This document shows positions 23,000 to 35,445 of a stretch of 61,516 nt of DNA, one piece after another. This DNA comes from Hydnum rufescens UP504 (Eukaryota > Basidiomycota > Agaricomycetes > Cantharellales > Hydnaceae). The notes below the pieces were generated by a model. That model saw only the letters and a program-made list of their open reading frames with translations. It ran no database searches and was not told the origin of the DNA. The DNA is taken from positions 1,873 through 63,388 of the forward strand of contig MU128949.1 in assembly GCA_014904985.1 (NCBI GenBank). Direction: 5' to 3'. A program made the translations under genes and the position numbers. How positions within the stretch are numbered: position 1 is the first letter of the stretch; every line of letters starts with the position of its first letter.

Positions 23000-24671
23000 T
23001 ACTAAAAAACATTGGGAGAAGGCACCTACAATTGGGGGGTTGTACATCATTGTGCATCCAAGGATACTCCTAATTTTTGATTCCAGCTGGATATATATGT
23101 CCTCTACCTCTGAGAAATGTTCATATCCCTGAGTCTCAAAGAGTTCTGATGGGTATCTGAGATTGAATCCTGGATATAATTGCCCACCTCCAAGATATCT
23201 GATGTGTCACTCAGATCTATGTTCATATCTCTGAGGATTCTCAAAGATCTCTGATGGGAATGTGAGATTGGCCAGATTGATCCATGAGATATCAGATCTC
23301 TTATTCACTTTACAGATACCATTTGAAGGTTTCTGGGGACAAACTCCTGGGGAATGGGGAGATATATCCACTGGTGTCTGAGGAATACATGGTCCATTCC
23401 TGAGAAATCTATGAATGTCTGAAGAATACATGGATGTTTGAGGAATATATGGGTGTCTGAGAAATATATGGATGGCCAAGGAATTCCTGAGTGTCAGAAG
23501 ACTACATCAATGTCTGAGGAGTTCCTAAGTATCTGAGGAATCCCAATACATTGCATCAGACATAATATATACATAACATAGACCAAGTAAATTTGAAGGA
23601 GTTCTGGCTAATTCTCAGCAACATATCCTACTGCTGGGAAACCTCTATAAATTCTGAGGAATAGATCCAAGATGAAAAAAATGGACAAGCCACCCTGAAT
23701 ATTATCACAGAAGGTTCAGAGACCCATTATTTTTCTCAATCTTTTGAGAGTGATTCTCAGTTTATCTGCTATTAACCTTGGAACAGTTTGAGAATTTAAA
23801 GGTGATACTACACAATGTGCAAAATGATTCATGTACTAATTGGGGTATCTCAGAGTGGCAGTATACTTAACCCAGCCTCAATTGCCATCATTCTCAGTAC
23901 TTTATGTATGGCCTCTATACCCCACCCTAATCCTCAGCCTTAGTAACAACATTTGACATTGATAGTCAAGGACCACTGGGGGTTATTGCATCAATCCTAA
24001 TGCAGTTAATGCATTTCCAAGACTAAATTCACTAGTCTGAGATCTGCTTTGGGATATTTGAGTTAGTACAATGGAAGTTGAGGGATTATTTTATTTCTAG
24101 GTCTGCAAGACCAGATTTCTCAGGAGCATCTTTATGTTCCCCAATTCTCCAGTCCTATCCTCAGAACTGGGAACATTAGGAGTGAATAGTCTAGAATTGA
24201 GGAGAACTCCAAATATCTGAGATTGGGGTGGGTATTCTGTATACATTGTGTATCCCAAGGACCATCTGGTAATCATGGGAGCCAAGGGGATTAATATCCA
24301 GTAATTTCTTGTGTAACCTTCTGATATGAAGTTAATCATCCAGAATGCAAATTTATTCTCAGAATGGGCCAATGTGAGCCCCAAAGAGTATGTTCCAAGT
24401 TGATACATGGGAAAATATATCTGAGGTTGTGGGTACATTTCCCAGGATGAGAGTGCACAGTTTCTATGGTTTGATCCAAAACTCTCTTAGATAGAAGGAT
24501 AGATCTTGGAGATATGACAAAATCTGTTATGCTATGAGCAGGCTCTGTGGCATAAGGATGATTTCCCAGAATATTGCTCCCATGGGGCCTATATAATGAC
24601 CCCCAAATAAGGAAATGCTCAGGACTTATTTTCAGAATTCTCAGAATTATGGACTTTTTACCCCCCCTCTT
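23000..24671 (-). repeat. Polypurine tract and long LTR-like repeat (copy 2, inverted)
   Basis: On the minus strand the tract AAGAGGGGGGG (24,661-24,671) is followed by TAAAAAGTCC at 24,660 and by sequence colinear with 12,412 onward. Shared blocks are AATTCTGAGAATTCT, CATATCTCCAAGA and CATAGAAACT, with moderate divergence. It is rich in GAGATAT and CTGAGGAAT words. The left border was placed only approximately. The bases just outside the PPT (GGTCACAACT) also match copy 1. Confidence 0.4.
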
Positions 24672-24737
24672 AGGTGCCCCCTGGACTCTTCAGTTGTGAC
24701 CTCTAAGGCCCAAAAGTAGTATGCCTAAAGTGCTCCA

Positions 24738-24830
24738 ACTCATGGGCCAAGTCACCAGACCCATGAGTGTCACCCCAAACTCATGAGTGAGCCCATCGGA
24801 CACATGGGTTTGACCCCAAACTCAATGCAT
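24738..24830. repeat. CATGAG-type hairpin minisatellite, short block
   Basis: A few copies of the same unit that fills 26,355-26,937 occur here, with CCCATGAGT and CCCCAAACTCATGAG words. Confidence 0.6.
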
Positions 24831-24846
24831 CAGGGCAGCCAACCCA

Positions 24847-25260
24847 TGTCAATAAACACCCCCCAAGTCAATAAAAAATACCCCCCAGAAGTCAATAAAA
24901 CACCCCCAAATCAAAAAAACCCCCCAGAAGTCAATAAAATACCCCCCAAAGTCAATAAAAAACACCCCCCAAAATCAATCAAACACCCCCCAGAAGTCAA
25001 TAAAAAACACCCCCCAATCAATCAAACACCAGAAGTCAATAAAAAACACCCCCAAAATCAATCAAACACCCCCCAGAAGTCAATAAAAACACCCCCCAAG
25101 TCAATCAAACACACCAGAAGTCAATGAAAAACACCCCCCAAAGTCAATCAAACACCCCAGAAGTCAATAAAAACACCCCCAAAGTCAATCAAACACCCCT
25201 GGAAGTCAATAAAAAACACCCCAAAAGTCAATGAAATCAACCAAGACAGTCAGTAAAAAG
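24847..25260. repeat. Minisatellite of about 22 bp, AAGTCAATAAAAACACCCCC
   Basis: About 18 units alternate between AGAAGTCAATAAAAACACC and AAAGTCAATCAAACACCCC forms, so the higher-order unit is about 43 bp. C occurs almost only as runs on this strand and G only in GTC. The 114-codon ORF across it is a product of the repeat. Confidence 0.85.
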
Positions 25261-25591
25261 TTGTTGAAGTTAAGGTAAATTAGACTTACATTCTCTTATA
25301 TTTTCCCTCCATGATAGGAAAAGTAGACTGGGAGTGGGAATCTGAATCTACCACAGAAAGGCATGCAAGAGGCCATCCACAATTGACTTTTTTATGTTAG
25401 GAATGAAAATTCACTATTCCCATGCTTCTGGATTGAATAATTTAACTTGGGATCTTCACCATTTATTATATATGATGATGGAGAACACCATGTTTGATCA
25501 ACCCGCCCTGTGGGAGTGAGAGGGAAAAGTCTATTTGGCACTCGGAACTCAGAAGGGCCAGTACATAGTCTTCTAATTTCCTTATTTTAGT

Positions 25592-25673
25592 ACAGTTGTA
25601 TTGACTTAACTGTTAATATGCACTGTTGCTGTAATGGCATTAAGAGGCTGAGGGTTCAAACCTGAGTGACACC
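25592..25673 (+). tRNA. Second tRNA-like sequence (degenerate)
   Basis: A B-box-like GGGTTCAAACC is followed by TGAGTGACACC, and a box-A-like TGACTTAACTGTTAA lies about 50 nt upstream. The 5' acceptor strand does not match, so this could be a SINE relic. Evidence is weak. Confidence 0.27.
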
Positions 25674-26329
25674 ACTAATTTTTGGCACCTCGGCTCTCAT
25701 CACAGATCACATGTGTGAAACCAACTGCTGAATTCAAACTCCGCAGATGAGCTAAGCAAAGTTAAAACTCCTGAAGATGAGGTAATCATTGACCTAAGTC
25801 CATTCTGTTATAGATTCCTGCAGCCATGGGGCAGGGACAATATTTTAAATGAGATATATATATATTAGAAGATGGGAGGCCACCAGCAGTAGTCAAGGCT
25901 CCACTGAGTGGTGAAGAAATGGACTTATTTATATTTCTCAGAGACAATGGAGTGCAGTTGCCCTCCACTCTGGGAGACCATCTGAATAACATGATTCCAG
26001 CAAGACCTGAATACTCAGGCATTGGGAGCAGATTCACTTGCCTATCACAACCAGGTTTGTTCTTTTCTCCACAACAAATGTTGTATCAGGGCTAGTACAA
26101 TCTGGATATGGGGATAGTATCCACCTTCAGTCATGTGAGCACATATCCTCAATGAGATCCAAGCCTTGTCACATGTCACACAATCCCATGAACTGAGTTT
26201 CAAGATATATGGGGAGGTCACCCAATATTAAAGCACCCCTGGATCTGAGTGCCTCTATGCATTAGGAAATCCCCAATAGCTCTTACACTGGATTTCTGGA
26301 TGTTCTTTTGAGTGCTCAATATTGAATAC

Positions 26330-26354
26330 NNNNNNNNNNNNNNNNNNNNNNNNN
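26330..26354. other. Assembly gap, 25 N
   Basis: Twenty-five N bases lie exactly at the inner edge of the left inverted arm, where a palindrome would trouble assembly. Confidence 0.99.
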
Positions 26355-26937
26355 GTGTTGACCCCCAAACTCATGAGTCAGGTCATCCAACTCATGAGGT
26401 TGACCCCAAACTCATGGGTCAGGTCATCCAACCCATGGGATTGACTGCTGAAGTCATGAGTCAGATGATCAAACCCATGAGTGTGCCCCAAAAGTCATGA
26501 GTCAGATCATCCAACCATGAGTCAGGTCCTCCAACCCATGAGTCAGGTCATTCACCCATGAGTTTGACCCCCAAACCCATGAGTTGGATCATCCAACCCA
26601 TGGGTTTGGCCCCAAACCCATGAGTTAGGTCATCCAACTCATGAGTGTGGGCCCTGGGCTCATGAGGCAGGTCATCCAACCCATGAGTTGGACCATCCAT
26701 CCCATGAGTTTTGCCCCCAAACCCATGAGTTAGGGCATCCAACTCATGAGTTTGACCCCTGAACTCATGAGCCAAGTCATCCAATCCATGAGTTTGACCC
26801 CCAAACCATGAGTTGGATCATCCAACCCATGAGTTTGACTCCCAAACTCATGAGTCAGCTAGTCCAACCCATGAGTTTGATCCCAAGACTCATGAATCAA
26901 GTCATCCAACCCATGGGTTTGACCTCCACAAACCATG
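26355..26937. repeat. Hairpin minisatellite, about 41-bp unit with CATGAGTTTG stems
   Basis: Roughly 14 units carry CATGAGTTTG, then ACCCC, then CAAACTCATG (a 10-bp stem with a 5-base loop), separated by AGTCAGGTCATCCAACC. Copies vary, but many changes keep the stem. No coding function is visible. Confidence 0.8.
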
Positions 26938-27900
26938 CTCATCCTGGTATCCATGATGCCAGGCTCTCATCCCAAGAATGCAATCCTGTCATGAGTCAGT
27001 CATTTGGACTACATCCTCCCCCACTAGTATTTGTCAACTGAAGTCAATTTTATTACCAATGGTCCCAACCAAGATCAAACTCTTCCCAATATTATCCTCT
27101 GGCCCTCATTCTCAACACTCTCCCCCTCATCTATCAAACACTCCACAACAAAGTCATCAACCTCTGTGTTCTCTGCCTCAAATTCCAACCCTCCACCACC
27201 TAATAATTGAAACTCCTCTTCTTCTTGATTCACCTTGCCTTCTATCTCTCCTCCATCTTCATGATCTCCAGCTGCTGCAGCCAGCCATATGTGCAGGGGC
27301 CAATCCAACTTCTGGCCTAATGGTGCGCAACTTTTGGCACCACTTGGTCCCAAGAAAATTTACAGTTTGCTGTTGACATTGAAGCTGAAAAAGGAGGGAT
27401 GGATCTGTTTGATCAGGAAGCCATCATGAGGGATTTGCATTCTTTGGACAAGAGGAATATAAGGGAGTTGTACCTTTGCATCTGTCAATTGCAAGACCAA
27501 TTGCCTCCATTCTCCTTTGAGCCAAGCAACTAGGGATTGCAGCTGGTCTTTGAGGTAGGAGATATCTTCAATTGCCCTGTCATGAATATGCATTGCCTTG
27601 ATACCATTTCAGGTTGGCTCATCTGCTAGCCAAGCTGGGAGGTGTTCTTCATCTAGATTCAGCCCAGCATCCTCCCAAACCTCATCAGCATCCCCAAGGC
27701 CAAATATGGAAGAAACCTCCAGTGGTTTGGGAATTTTTTTGTCCCTATGAGAAGGGACCTAGATTGGAGTTTCTTGAGATCACCACAGAGTGGTATGATC
27801 CTGTGAGACAAGTCTTTTGATGGCTGCCCTTCTTTTCAAAGCATCTGCTGTCTGTGCATGGGCCTTGTGGTCTTTATGACAATTCAGCATTCTCTCTTTA
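26938..27900. other. Interior of inverted-repeat element; weak ORFs only
   Basis: Short minus-strand ORFs (27,075-27,353, acidic; 27,360-27,593) could be pieces of one decayed gene, but I see no motif that identifies it. Confidence 0.3.
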
Positions 27901-28424
27901 AATATTGAGCACTCAAAAGAACATCCAGAAATCCAGTGTAAGAGCTATTGGGGATTTCCTAATGCATAGAGGCACTCAGATCCAGGGGTGCTGTAATATT
28001 GGGTGACCTCCCCATATCTCTGAAACTCAGTTCATGGGATTGTGTGACATGTGACAAGGCTCAGATCTCATTGAGGATATGTGCTCACATGACTGAAGGT
28101 GGATACTATCCCCATATCCAGATTGTACTAGAGCCTGATGCAACATTTGTTGTGGAGAAAAGAACAAACCTGGTTGTGATAGGCATAGTGAATCTGCTCC
28201 CAATGCCTGAGTATTCAGGTCTTGCTGGAATCATGTTATTCAGATGGTCTCCCAGAGTGGAGGGCAACTGCCACTCCATTGTCTCTGAGAAAATATAAAT
28301 AAGTCCATTTCTTCACCACTCAGTGGAGCCTTGACTACTGCTGGTGGCCTCCCATCTTCTAATATATATATATCTCATTTAAAATATTGTCCCTGCCCCA
28401 TGGCTGCAGGAATGTACATAATGG

Positions 28425-30494
28425 CAGTACATGTCCTGTACATATTGAAATAGACATTGGGGAAAGACCTGAGGAAGAGGTCTGGAGGCTAATACTACCT
28501 TATGACCAACTATTCAGTCACACAGTCACACACCCCTGTGAATTGAACCAAATCTGGTCATTGTCACACATCACACAAGGTGTAAACTGCCTTTGGGGGG
28601 CATGGTCACACTCATTGAGAACCCCAAGGGAAGAGCCCCATGTACTAGTAGCCTTACATGGCCTAGGTGATGAGAATCAATAAGATCTTTGTTCCTGCTT
28701 GACCAGTACCAGTTGAGAGGCTATGCCCCTAATTGCTGAGATGTCCAAGAATGAATGAATTTGCCTGATGTCACACATCACATTGAGTTGTGAATGGTCC
28801 TGGGGGGGCCCCAGATGCAAATTTCTATGTCATGCTCCAAAATTGGGAATAGTTGGTTACAAGAGTACAGTATACATACATATATGCATACACAGTAATG
28901 CTGCACACCAAAATAGGTAGATGGACATAAAGAGGAAAAACACAATGTGACAATGGAATCACCAACATTAATGCTGGCAAGATTGCTGCACAACTGTGTA
29001 CATGGGCGCTTTGCTGACTGTGGCAACTGCTGGTGTTGAGTCCGCTGTTTCAACACTCACTGTACTTCAAATGGGACAGTCCCAGGTCCCACCAGGGCCA
29101 TGGCTTTGTCAGAAAGGCTGAGTGTGGGCACATTCTGTGTGCCCAAATCTCAGCTGTCCAACAAGCCTACCTCAAGCGAATCCATGACCACATTCACTTC
29201 ACCTTCCACTCAACAGCAGCTGGGATGACCAATATTGGCCATTTCAGGAGCTCTCAGGCTTGCTGGATTTGTCCTGTTTGTCCACATTATTCACGCCTAT
29301 TTACAAAGCAATCTGATCATTCCTCATCTCACTATCTCCATCCTCTCCCCCTGCCCTCATGTGGTCCCCCAGGAGGAAGGGGGTTGTTGTTCAAGCTGTG
29401 TGTGGGTGCATTCTATGTGCCCAAATTGCAGCTTTTCAACACCCCCACTCTCAAGATGTTCTGACAATTTTTGGTCTCACTGTTCCTCATCTCCTCCTCC
29501 CTCCCACTCAATATCCCTCATATCTTGCCCCACTTGGGTGTTCATGGGCTTGTTGGATTTGTCTTGTTCACCTGGATCTATGAAATATATTTACAACACC
29601 CCAGACAATCACTTGGGATTGTGAAGTAGAGGCCCTTGGTCATGTCTATATAGAGCCCTCATAGGTAGTGAAGATTAATGTACTTGAATTCTTATCCTTT
29701 AATGTGTATAGCCCTTGCATTGAACTCCATCTTGTTAAGTCTTTGAGGTTGAGGCCAGACATTGGTTAATGTCAAATTTGATGTCAAAACCATCCATCCG
29801 AGGTCAAAATTCAGTTTTTGATCATCACTTGACATCAACCCCAATTTAAGCCTCTCAGGCCCAGACAACATGTCAAAATGGTACTCCTTTTGAGCTAAGG
29901 CTATATGGCTGACCAGCCTGCTTAGATGTCTAGCAACACCTACACTGAGGGTCCTACAACTATCTACAACTTCTCATTGTTGCTCTGAGTATGCCTTTCG
30001 GTTACTTGGCCACTTGAATTTCTTGTCTGTAACTACTTTATTTCAAGGGGAGCCTTATCTAAAAGCTACCTAAAACTACAAAATTCGATTCCTTATATGT
30101 ATTTTTGGATGTCTGTGTACTTTTCTGCACCAAAGTCTGTGTGATGTTTGGAATGGCACAGTTGTGGGACATTCGGATGACTAAATCAGGCTGAGTCATA
30201 TCTTTTGCTTAGTCATACAAATTGCTTTGTCATACTTTTGAGTCCGGGTTTTTGATTACAAATCTTGGTTACATAAGCATATTTTTTGACATGTAGAAAA
30301 CTTTTTATTTTGTTTGTTGAATGGTTGATATCTTTGGGCAGTAGCAAGATAAGGTTGTCCTAAACACTCCAACAGATCATTGATCAAGGTCTAAGGTCAG
30401 AGCACTTTCAAACTCACATTTTCAGATACTAGACAGTTATTCCTTCCACAGAGGAAATCCTGAGATTAACATTAAGGGAATGGGTACAGTGAGG
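28425..30494. other. No recognisable gene
   Basis: Plus-strand ORFs of 92-143 codons at 29,033-29,624 show an internal near-repeat (GHILCAQISAVQQAY against GAFYVPKLQLFNTP). They do not resemble a known protein. The rest is CpG-poor and featureless. Confidence 0.35.
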
Positions 30495-30847
30495 CTAACC
30501 TGTAGTCTGGAGTAGAAGCGGAAATCCTGAGAGACCAAAGCTGAGTCTCTGGATGTCACCCCGGACTACTTATACATAGTTCCTATACTATGGGGGATTG
30601 ATCGCTTAATGAGAGGTGGTTACAGGGGGGCAGGCACAAGAGGGGGAGTGGGCAAGGGACAGGAAAGTGGAGGGAACAGGGACAGGGCCAGGGGTAAGTG
30701 TGTGGGAACTGGAAGTAAAGGAAATGAGGAAATGAAGGGGAAATGAAATGGAGGCAGGGACAAATTGGAAACAAGCTGGAACCAAAACTGGAAACAAACC
30801 AGAAACAAAACCAGAATTAACCGGGAAATGGACAAACTCTGACATTA
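30495..30847 (-). repeat. 3' LTR fragment of chromovirus G3
   Basis: This matches bases 60-450 of the G1 LTR in order (CCTGTAGTCTGGAG, GAGAGACCAAAGCTG, GACTACTTATACAT, GGTGGTTACA), with many C-to-T and G-to-A changes. On the minus strand it starts TAATGTCAGAG directly after the tract AAGAGGGGGG at about 30,848. It is the 3' LTR of the pol remains at 36,444-39,467. Confidence 0.7.
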
Positions 30848-31119
30848 CCCCCCTCTTAAGCCTGATCATCCTGAGCGGGCTGGAAGGATTAATCCACGGA
30901 AACCAGGCTGGTCAGTCAAATTGGGGACCTAATTAGGTACCATTTTCAGGGCAGACAATGGTACCTAATAGGTCCCCAGACAGTATGGCCGAAATTCAGC
31001 CAAAATATGGCCATTCTGATTCATTTCAGCCAATCCATGGCTGTGCTAGATTATTTATTTATTTATTATTATTATTATTACTACTATAATTATATACATA
31101 TTATGCTATATACATATTA

Positions 31120-31165
31120 TTCCCCCCCCCCCCTGGGGTCTGCCACCACAGGGGGGGGATGGTTC
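31120..31165. repeat. C12/G8 hairpin near the left end of element A
   Basis: CCCCCCCCCCTGG faces CCACAGGGGGGGG with about 15 bases between. The same structure closes the array at the CAGGCTGG side in C (53,399-53,440) and B (58,620-58,665, inverted), always next to ATT/AAT trinucleotide repeats. It may be the last stem-loop of the outward transcript. Confidence 0.6.
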
Positions 31166-31365
31166 ATGCAGGCCATGCACCTGCATATACCCACCACACC
31201 CGCCACAGCAGGTGGGGTTCATATGCCCTGGTCAGGGCTGGTTCCATTTGGGTGCACCCTTGAAGGGGTCAGTCTTCATTTGCGGGCCTTCATTCATGGT
31301 AATTGTTTGCCATGTCTCATTCAGTGGGTTCTGCTTGGGGGCTCGCGGGGGTTCTGGTTCAGAAC

Positions 31366-32505
31366 CTAGAGAAATAAATAATGAAATGTTAGTAGAACAG
31401 TAATGCAGTGCAAAAAGAGCAGCCTATGCTGCTCTTTTTGCACCACAAGAATAAGAAATAAAAAAAATAAAAGAGACATACCTTTGTAGTACCCCACACT
31501 TGCTGTGAGAGTGTGGGGTACTGGGAGCATGTACTCCGGCTCATACATACGGCAGGTTGTATGGGTCCTCCCTGCAGTTTTCGTTTGTGGGGGCTTGTTT
31601 GTGGGTTTCATTCGCAGTATGTCATTTGCGGGTTTCATTTGTGGCATGTTGTTCCATGGGTTTATGGTCAGGGGTTTGCGTGGGTTCTGGCCAGGATCTA
31701 GAGAAATAATAATAGGTTAGTAAAAAATGAATGCAGTGCAAAAAGAGCAGCATACACTGCTCTTTTTGTGCCACAAGAATAAGAAATAAAAGAATAAAAA
31801 ATACCTTGTAGTACCCCACACCTGCTGCAGCAGGTGTGGGGTACTGGGACCGTACTCAGGTGCATGTACAGCGGTTTGTGTGGGACCCCCCAGGACCCTG
31901 TCATTCAGGTGTTGATAGGTGGGGTCAGGAGGGGGGGGTTGCATCGGTATTTGTTGGTGCGAGAAGTAAAGACCTATAATAGAAGGTTATAAATTAGTTA
32001 ACAATTAAACACCATGCAAAAAGAGCAGCTTTCACTGCTCTTTTGCATGGCTGTAGGTAGTGGGGTAGAGGAACTCACCTGATATGGAACCACACACCCG
32101 CTGTGGTGGGTGTGTGATTCCTGGCATGTCGTTTGACATGGTCGTGTCCTCATTTGGTGCAGGGCCATATATCACATTGCTGGCATGTTGCTGTGTCATG
32201 TTGTTGTGTGTCGCGCTGCCGTATTGTGCTGCTGTATGTTGCGCTGCCATGTCACGTTGCCATACGTCACGCTGCCATGTTGCGTTGCACTGCCATGTCA
32301 TGTTCCCGTGCATTGTGCTGCCATGTCGCATTCCCATGTGTGGCACTGCCGTGTTGCATTCCCATTTGGGTTCTCGTTGTGTGTTGGGTGAGGCCTCAAT
32401 CTAAAATAAATAAAGGTGCGTTAGTAAAAAATTCCAAAGCAGCACAAAAAGAGCAGCTTTCGCTGCTCTTTTTGTGCCATTGTATCTACTAGGAAAAACA
32501 CTCAC
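31366..32505 (-). other. Element A left array: four minus-strand hairpin introns
   Basis: Predicted introns (minus) are 32,505-32,401, 32,078-31,974, 31,804-31,698 and 31,491-31,366, all 105-126 nt. Donors are GTGAGT, GTGAGT, GTATTT and GTATGT; acceptors are TTTAG, TATAG and CTAG. Each holds an intact AAAAAGAGCAG-type stem; loops include GAAA in the first two. Each donor follows an exon stem (CACACACCCAC/GTGGGTGTGTG or CCCCACACCTGC/GCAGGTGTGGGG). The second exon is long and carries a GCTGCCATGTCACGTTGC-type minisatellite (about 32,180-32,370). Confidence 0.7.
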
Positions 32506-32597
32506 CTTGTGACCACACACCCACAGCAGTGGGTGTGTGGTCACACGCTTGCCTTTTCGGGCAGTTGCTTGTTGTGGTTGCGGAGATGGGAAGCAAT

Positions 32598-33010
32598 CAA
32601 TGCTGGCAATTGCCAATACTCAAGAGGTGCCCAAGTGCTGGCCCTGCAAGCACAGGACACAATAGTAGCAACCATGTATATGTGAAATAAATAATATATA
32701 ATAAATACTTGTCCAGGAACATCTGAAGAAGACAGTGATATTGAGTCAGAGCTCAATAAGGCATGAGATGGCTACTTGCAGAGTGAATTGGGCCACTTCT
32801 ATGCATCACAATTGGCCCAATTCACTCTGCAAGTAGCCATCTCATGCCTTATTGAGCTCTGACTCAATATCACTGTCTTCTTCGGATGTTCCTGGACAAG
32901 TATTTATTATATATTATTTATTTCACATATACATGGTTGCTACTATTGTGTACTATGCTTGCAGGGCCAGCACTTGGGCACCTCTTGAGTATCAGCAATT
33001 GCCAGCATTG
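32598..33010. repeat. Central palindrome of element A (197-bp arms, 19-base loop)
   Basis: Arms 32,598-32,794 and 32,814-33,010 are near-perfect inverted copies. Both contain ATGAGTCAGAG/CTCTGACTCA, GCCATCTCATGCC and an AT-rich TATATATTATTTATTT block. That block, facing outward on both sides, could hold divergent promoters. Exon 1 of each array begins after TGCTTGCAG at the outer part of the arm. Confidence 0.88.
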
Positions 33011-33057
33011 AATTTCACAACTATGCAGCCACACCAAGCAACAGAAAGGTGACCGCA

Positions 33058-33095
33058 CGACCACAACACAACAGCAACAGCAACAATAGCAACAG

Positions 33096-33127
<32 letters not shown>

Positions 33128-33134
33128 ACAGCAC
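33058..33134 (+). repeat. CAG/CAA repeat in first right-hand exon of element A
   Basis: An irregular (CAACAG)n/(CAG)n tract directly precedes the first right-hand exon stem. The same exon has a 110-bp CTG/CAG tract in B and an ACCACACAACC repeat in C, so the site is prone to repeat expansion. Confidence 0.75.
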
Positions 33135-33173
33135 ATGACCACACACCCACATCAGCAGGTGTGTGGTCATAAG

Positions 33174-34971
33174 GTAAGTTTTGTCTCAGTACCTACAATA
33201 GTGCAAAAAGAGTAGTGTTTTGTGTTGTTTTACATTTTTTAACTAATAATATTTTATTCTAGGTATTGCCACAAATGAAGACCCACGAACCAACCCCAAC
33301 ACACCCGCAAAGGGGATCCACGAATGACATGCCACACAAAGAGATGAACCACACACCTGCAGTAGCAGGTGTGTGGTTCTATACTTGGTATACTTGGTAT
33401 ATACCCCTAATGACACAAAAGAGCAGTGAAAGCTGCTCTTTTTGCATCACTTTTAATTTTTTAACTAATTATTTTTTATTCTAGGTATTGTCAAAATGAA
33501 CACCCACGAAACAAGCCCCCCCCTGGAACAACAACACCCCCATGAATGACAATGTGCCATGAAGAGAAGAGCCACACACCTGCAGTAGCAGGTGTGTGGT
33601 TCTATACAAGGTGCATAGTGTACCCCCAAACATGATGCAAAAAGAGCAGCGAAAGCTGCTCTTTTTGTGTTGCTTTTAATTTTTTAACTAATAATATTTT
33701 AGGTATCGCCACAAATGAGGATGTGCAAAGCAACCCCCCCAGAACAATCATGCGTCTGCAAACGGGATCCGCAAATGATGACGCGCCACATGAGGAGATG
33801 AACCACACACCCACAGTAGCGGGTGTGTGGTTCTATGCTTGGTATGTAATGCACCAATGGCACAAAAAGAGCAGTGAAAGCTGCTCTTTTTGTGCTGCTT
33901 TCAATGTCTCTACTGACTGCTTTAATTTTTCTAGGTGATGGCCTGGTCCCAGGCCCCAAACGAGACCATGCCAAACGATGAGACCCGACTGGTGGGGCCC
34001 AAACAGCAACACGTGAACCCAAAACACGCCAAACACAAACCTGCACCAAATGAACCCATGCCAAATGAAATGGCGCCAAACAAAACCAAGCCAAGCAAAA
34101 ACCCAATGCGATGCAAATGCAAGAGGTGGCTACGTGCTGAACGAGTGGCCATGCCAACCACACACCCGCCGCAGCTGTGGCGGGTGTGTGGTTTTATATA
34201 AGGTAACTGTACCCTGACCAGCACAAAAAGAGCAGCAGATGCTGCTCTTTTTGTGCTGATTTCAATTTTTAGCTAACATTATTTATTATTCTAGGCTATC
34301 GTCTGAACCACAAACAGCAACATGAAGACCCACCAAACGAACGCCCCCCAAAACAAGTGCGAACGAAACCCGCCAACGACAACCAGCCAAGGAATAATCA
34401 AGAGCCACGACCCTGCCAAACAAAACCTGTGAACAGTAACGAATCGAAAACATGACGCAGAACCACAGAGTTCCAATGGAACTCACCACACCTGACCAGC
34501 AAACTGGCGAAAGAGAACAGGCCAGACCACACCCGCAAAACAAACCAGTTGCCAACCAGCCCCATACGCAAATGATGTGACTGTGCCAAAATGAGTACCC
34601 CACACCTGCCTTGGCAGGTGTGGGATACCACAAGGTACTTTTTTGAAATTTTCTATACATACAGTGACACAAAAGGAGCAGCACAAGCTGCTCCTTTTGC
34701 GTCACTTTGAATTTTTTTCACTAATGTGTATGATTATTTTAGAAGCTCCTGAAATGATGACCCACCCCAATGACGACCCGCAACCCATCCAAACGACCCG
34801 CCCAATGGTGAACCGCCGAGCCTCACCCCCCCCCCAATGGCCACCGATGAGCCGGCCGAACCCCTGATCAAGCAATGGAAAGCACCACACACCCCTTAGG
34901 GTGGGTGTGTGGTGCTACTAAGTATGTTTTTTTTTTGAATTTTTAACTTATATTTAATTATATTTTCCTAG
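33174..34971 (+). other. Element A right array: seven plus-strand introns
   Basis: Predicted introns are 33,174-33,262, 33,388 (or 33,397)-33,484, 33,611-33,702, 33,842-33,934, 34,203-34,294, 34,635-34,742 and 34,922-34,971. The first six (88-108 nt) hold the stem, degenerate in the first. The loop is GAAA in the second to fourth; the sixth has AAAAGGAGC against GCTCCTTTT. The last intron is only 50 nt and has no stem. Exons end in CACACACCTGC/GCAGGTGTGTG or variants, then 4-10 nt, then the donor. Acceptors are CTAG or TTTAG; AACTAAT or CTAAC precedes most of them. Exons contain stops in all frames. Confidence 0.7.
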
Positions 34972-35445
34972 ATTCTCGTGCAATAGACACCACCCGACAC
35001 CCCAGCAGTGTGTCCCCTGAACCCGTGTCTGAACACCGGGTGACCCCCCATCTGAACTTCTGAGGAAGCAACGGACAGTACCACACCTGCTAGGGTGTGG
35101 TCTTTTTTTATTGAATTTTTAAATAAAATAAATACATGTACATAAGTTAATAAGAACAAAAGATGAGACTGCTGAACAAATACTGCCCCCACCCGGGTAT
35201 GTATGATCATAATGAAAATAATTATAAATGGGACACCAGAGGGAATATAATAATAATAATGGTGATTAACTGTGATAAGCCTGCATAGCTCAAGGTCATG
35301 TAAGTCTAAGGCTTGATCCTCTAAGTCCCAGTTTCAGCCAATTTTTGGCCATTTCAGCCAAAATAGTGATGGGACCTACTTAGGTACCATTATCTGCCCT
35401 GGAAGTGGTACCTAACTAGGTAGGCTTAGATGACTGACCAAGGTG

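Larger units (their letters stand above)
25800..28424. mobile_element. 2.6-kb element with about 525-bp terminal inverted repeats
   Basis: Bases 25,800-26,323 are inverted relative to 27,901-28,424 with high identity, so the peptide LLPMPEYSGLAGIMLFRWSP appears on both strands. The inner 1.57 kb holds an assembly gap, a hairpin minisatellite and weak ORFs. The outer ends are TTCCTGCAGCCATGG-like. No transposase was recognised, and I could not fix a target duplication. Confidence 0.72.
30904..35445 (+). mobile_element. Element A: two divergent hairpin-exon arrays, 8-bp target duplication
   Basis: A 4,542-bp element starts CAGGCTGGTCAGTCA and ends with the reverse complement of CACCTTGGTCAGTCA. 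It is flanked by ACGGAAAC (30,896-30,903) and ATGGAAAC (35,446-35,453), a 7/8 match. Each end continues with a nested palindrome (GGACCTAATTAGGTACC ... GGTACCTAATAGGTCC). Inside, four minus-strand units run left and seven plus-strand units run right from a 413-bp central palindrome. No transposase is present. It is inserted in chromovirus G3. hAT-like or Zisupton-like mobilisation would fit 8-bp duplications and CA-starting ends, but this is inference. Confidence 0.75.

Noticed and set aside
31013..31140. Tyr-rich ORFs over ATT/TAT repeats
   Set aside because: Low-complexity microsatellite translation next to the poly-C hairpin.
32900..32964. A 65-nt intron inside the central palindrome arm of A
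   Set aside because: The acceptor TGCTTGCAG is conserved in the B arms and nearly so in C (TGTAG), but the donor GTATTT is not (CAATTT, CAAATA), so a transcription start in the AT-rich block is equally likely.
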